A stretch of 23,330 bases of DNA from Bacteroidetes bacterium UBA1947 (GTDB lineage: Bacteria > Bacteroidota > Bacteroidia > Chitinophagales > Chitinophagaceae), in the NCBI GenBank assembly GCA_002336915.1, contig DDET01000069.1:47516-70845 (forward strand), given 5' to 3'. The notes beneath the pieces were generated by a model. The model did not search any database and was not told the origin of the DNA. It worked only from the letters and a program-made list of their open reading frames with translations. This document shows positions 21,213-23,330 of the stretch, piece by piece (position 1 is the first letter of the stretch; each line of letters starts with the position of its first letter). Made by a program: the position numbers and the translations under genes.

Positions 21213-23330
21213 TTAACGTACCAGTGTCACGTTGCCTTGTTTAACGAACTTCTTACCTGTTGGCGATACTGCCTCAACCATGTAGACATACACTCCGAAG
21301 GGCTGTGGCTTGCCTTTGTAACTGCCGTCCCATCCTTCATTGATATCTTTGGTCTCGAACATCTTAACACCCCAACGGTCATATACAACAAAGCTTTTCA
21401 GTGTTGCTTTTCCTTTGTGTACCGGTTTGAAGGTCGCATTCGGTTCAGAGCCCGGGCTGAAGGCATTGGGGATATCTATGTATGAGTCCACGACCACATT
21501 CACATCTATAGAATCCGTAGTAGAGCAACCCATCTCGGTAGTACCATGCACTATGTAGCGGGTATTTACTTCAGGATTAGCTATAGGGTTAGCTATGTTA
21601 TCGGCTGAGAGGCCGGTAGCAGGTGACCAGCTATAGTACAAGCAGTTACCGGCAGGGTTGATCGTGTATACTTCGCCGGGATACAGCGTAACTGAATCAG
21701 GTATGCTGATGACCGCATCGGGTTTCACAAACACTTTGGCAAAGGTACTGTCAAGGCAACCATTGGTATCCACACCATATACAATATACTGAAGGTCGCC
21801 GTTAGGCCATGCCCATGTGGTAAAGCCTGTTGCATCGCTCAGGCCATAGTCCGGTGTCCACCACACATGGTCAAGTACCACGGTGGAATCTATCCTGAAT
21901 ACGCTTAACTGTGCGCTGTCCCTCGGACATATTGTAACATCGGGCGAGGTGCCCAGGAACCGGACAGGTATTACCGTGATCTTAGTGCTGTCTTTGGCAC
22001 TACAACCTATAGCAGTAGAAACGGTCAATGTAAATACCCTTGTTTCCTTAGCAATCGTAAACGGCGTTAATGACAAAGGATCATTCACGTACGGTGCCGG
22101 CTCCCAGCTAAACTGATAGTTGGTATACCATTCCGGAGCAATAGATGCCCTCATAAAGGTCTTGGCCCCGTAACATACTGCCGTATCAGGGTAGCTCATT
22201 GTTATCACAGGTATGGGCTGTACTTCAATGGTGCGTGTAGTGTTACTATCGCGGCAACCGGGGAAGTGTGCACTGATCACATAATCGCCTGTGGTATCAG
22301 GCACGATGAAGGGTTCAAGCAATCCCGGGTCGTATACGTTTGCCTGTGGCGTCCATGAGTAAGTATAACCGAGGTCGCTTGCCGCATGTATCTGCACTGT
22401 ATCGCCATGGCATATAGCCGTGTCGTGGTTGAAGATAGTATAGCCCTGCAATACTCTTACGTTAACTGTGTCGTACAGTTTACAACGGTTCAGCAGATTA
22501 GAAGCCACCTCTACCACATAAGTGATATTAGGTGTACCACCGGTTGGTGACATAACCGGAGTGGTGCTTGTAGGATTATCGAGGAAGGTAGCAGGTGTCC
22601 ATGTTACATTATATGCTGTACTGGTATCAGGCTGCAGGCCTATATCAAAAGGCAGTGAATTACCGATACAGGTGGTGGTATCAAGGCCTGCACTGAACAC
22701 AGGGTATTTGACCACTTTCACCAATACCTGCGCCGTATTCTGGTTACAGAAGGGCGTGACATTGGAGACGACCTGGTAAGTAGTGGTATATGCCGGGTAG
22801 GCAAGAGGATTTTGACAGTTTGTACAACTCAGCGAGTTAGGATCGCCCGATATGACACTCCAGGTAAAGCCGGTACCACCGGTGGCTGTCAACTGTGCCG
22901 TATCACGGGCGCACATCGTTGTATCGCCAAAGGCATGGGTAACAGGCCATATGTACACAGGTATCACATAGGTCTGCGTTATCGGGATGCCGGGTGGACG
23001 GCAGGTAGAATCTTTTACAGTGATGGTCAGCACGTGAAGGCCGGTATCGGCTTCCGTTGGTGTCCAGTCAAAACAACCCGTCACTGCAGCAGTGAACTGG
23101 TTGGTATAAGTAATATTTGAGGCAGCTGTAGTTGCCGTGACATGGTTATCGGTAACAACCAATATGGCACCCGGGTCGGGAGAGCCTACATCGAAACAGA
23201 AATGGAGCGGTTTGGTAGCACAACCCTCGACCTGGTTATTAACAAACTGCGAACCCGTAAGCGTTGGCTGGTCGACGGCAACCGTGGGCTGCGGTACACT
23301 GCAACTGGTAATTACGATCTGTATATCACG
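21213..23330 (-). CDS. Large T9SS type B secreted protein with PKD-like repeats (C-terminal part, open at right edge)
   Basis: The frame stays open from the stop at 21213 to the window end, giving 705 residues with the N-terminus outside. The TTG at 23162 that might be taken as a start is internal: upstream codons encode SQFVNNQVEGCATKPLHFC and are clearly part of the protein. Repeated Ig/PKD-like modules are visible, each with a D-x-x-x-C cap and a WTP or WEP turn (ATICPRDSAQLSV, AICHGDTVQIHA, AVCYGAKTFMRA, TMCARDTAQLTA). The last ~85 residues (IPNAFSPGSEPNATFKP, VVYDRWGVKMFET, WDGSYKGKPQPFGVYVYMVEA, KQGNVTLVR) are a type B sorting domain (CHU_C). Likely a cell-surface or secreted adhesin-like protein exported by the T9SS. 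Confidence 0.93.
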   Translation of the reverse strand, partial: RDIQIVITSCSVPQPTVAVDQPTLTGSQFVNNQVEGCATKPLHFCFDVGSPDPGAILVVTDNHVTATTAASNITYTNQFTAAVTGCFDWTPTEADTGLHVLTITVKDSTCRPPGIPITQTYVIPVYIWPVTHAFGDTTMCARDTAQLTATGGTGFTWSVISGDPNSLSCTNCQNPLAYPAYTTTYQVVSNVTPFCNQNTAQVLVKVVKYPVFSAGLDTTTCIGNSLPFDIGLQPDTSTAYNVTWTPATFLDNPTSTTPVMSPTGGTPNITYVVEVASNLLNRCKLYDTVNVRVLQGYTIFNHDTAICHGDTVQIHAASDLGYTYSWTPQANVYDPGLLEPFIVPDTTGDYVISAHFPGCRDSNTTRTIEVQPIPVITMSYPDTAVCYGAKTFMRASIAPEWYTNYQFSWEPAPYVNDPLSLTPFTIAKETRVFTLTVSTAIGCSAKDSTKITVIPVRFLGTSPDVTICPRDSAQLSVFRIDSTVVLDHVWWTPDYGLSDATGFTTWAWPNGDLQYIVYGVDTNGCLDSTFAKVFVKPDAVISIPDSVTLYPGEVYTINPAGNCLYYSWSPATGLSADNIANPIANPEVNTRYIVHGTTEMGCSTTDSIDVNVVVDSYIDIPNAFSPGSEPNATFKPVHKGKATLKSFVVYDRWGVKMFETKDINEGWDGSYKGKPQPFGVYVYMVEAVSPTGKKFVKQGNVTLVR

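Overview
The window looks like a chromosomal piece of a Bacteroidota genome, probably Chitinophagaceae or a close relative. Pointers are: two gliding/type IX secretion (T9SS) proteins (GldN-like, GldB-like) plus a T9SS type B substrate, a DUF3078 barrel, a DUF6263-type lipoprotein, Bacteroidota promoters (TAnnTTTG at -7, TTTG at -33), few Shine-Dalgarno sequences, and many short hairpin repeats typical of that phylum. Names are from recognising protein sequence by eye; no database search was run.

Layout. 1-22: 3' end of a tRNA. 119-1531: a TetR-type repressor and an SDR oxidoreductase on the minus strand, with a repeated GGAATGnnnnTTCC box over both promoters. 1721-2167: a J-domain/KTSC fusion. 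2352-3119: an orphan GldN-like protein. 3259-4940 (+): a secreted di-heme cytochrome c, a DltE-like SDR and a small membrane protein. 4903-6830 (-): DUF4287, tsaD and trmN6 in tight succession; two of the three modify tRNA position 37. 6866-8885 (-): secreted alpha/beta hydrolase, ECF sigma factor and membrane protein (probable anti-sigma).

9122-11401 is AT-rich and looks acquired: a large DUF262/ParB-like plus HNH nuclease protein (candidate single-gene defence factor) and a convergent small Cys-rich secreted protein. 11402-13260 is repeat-rich and holds a terminase-small-subunit-like gene whose reading frame has absorbed three repeats otherwise found between genes, followed by two tandem copies of a double-hairpin element.

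13315-21082 is more ordinary core: a lipoprotein, scpA (condensin kleisin), a gldB-DUF3078 pair, an outer-membrane barrel, nadE with an SRPBCC protein 3 nt downstream, and a low-affinity iron permease family protein. 21213 to the window end is the C-terminal part of a large T9SS-secreted adhesin-like protein, open past the right edge.

The best leads are the TetR operator architecture, promoters embedded in upstream terminators, the DUF262-HNH protein, and the gene that carries in-frame repeat insertions.
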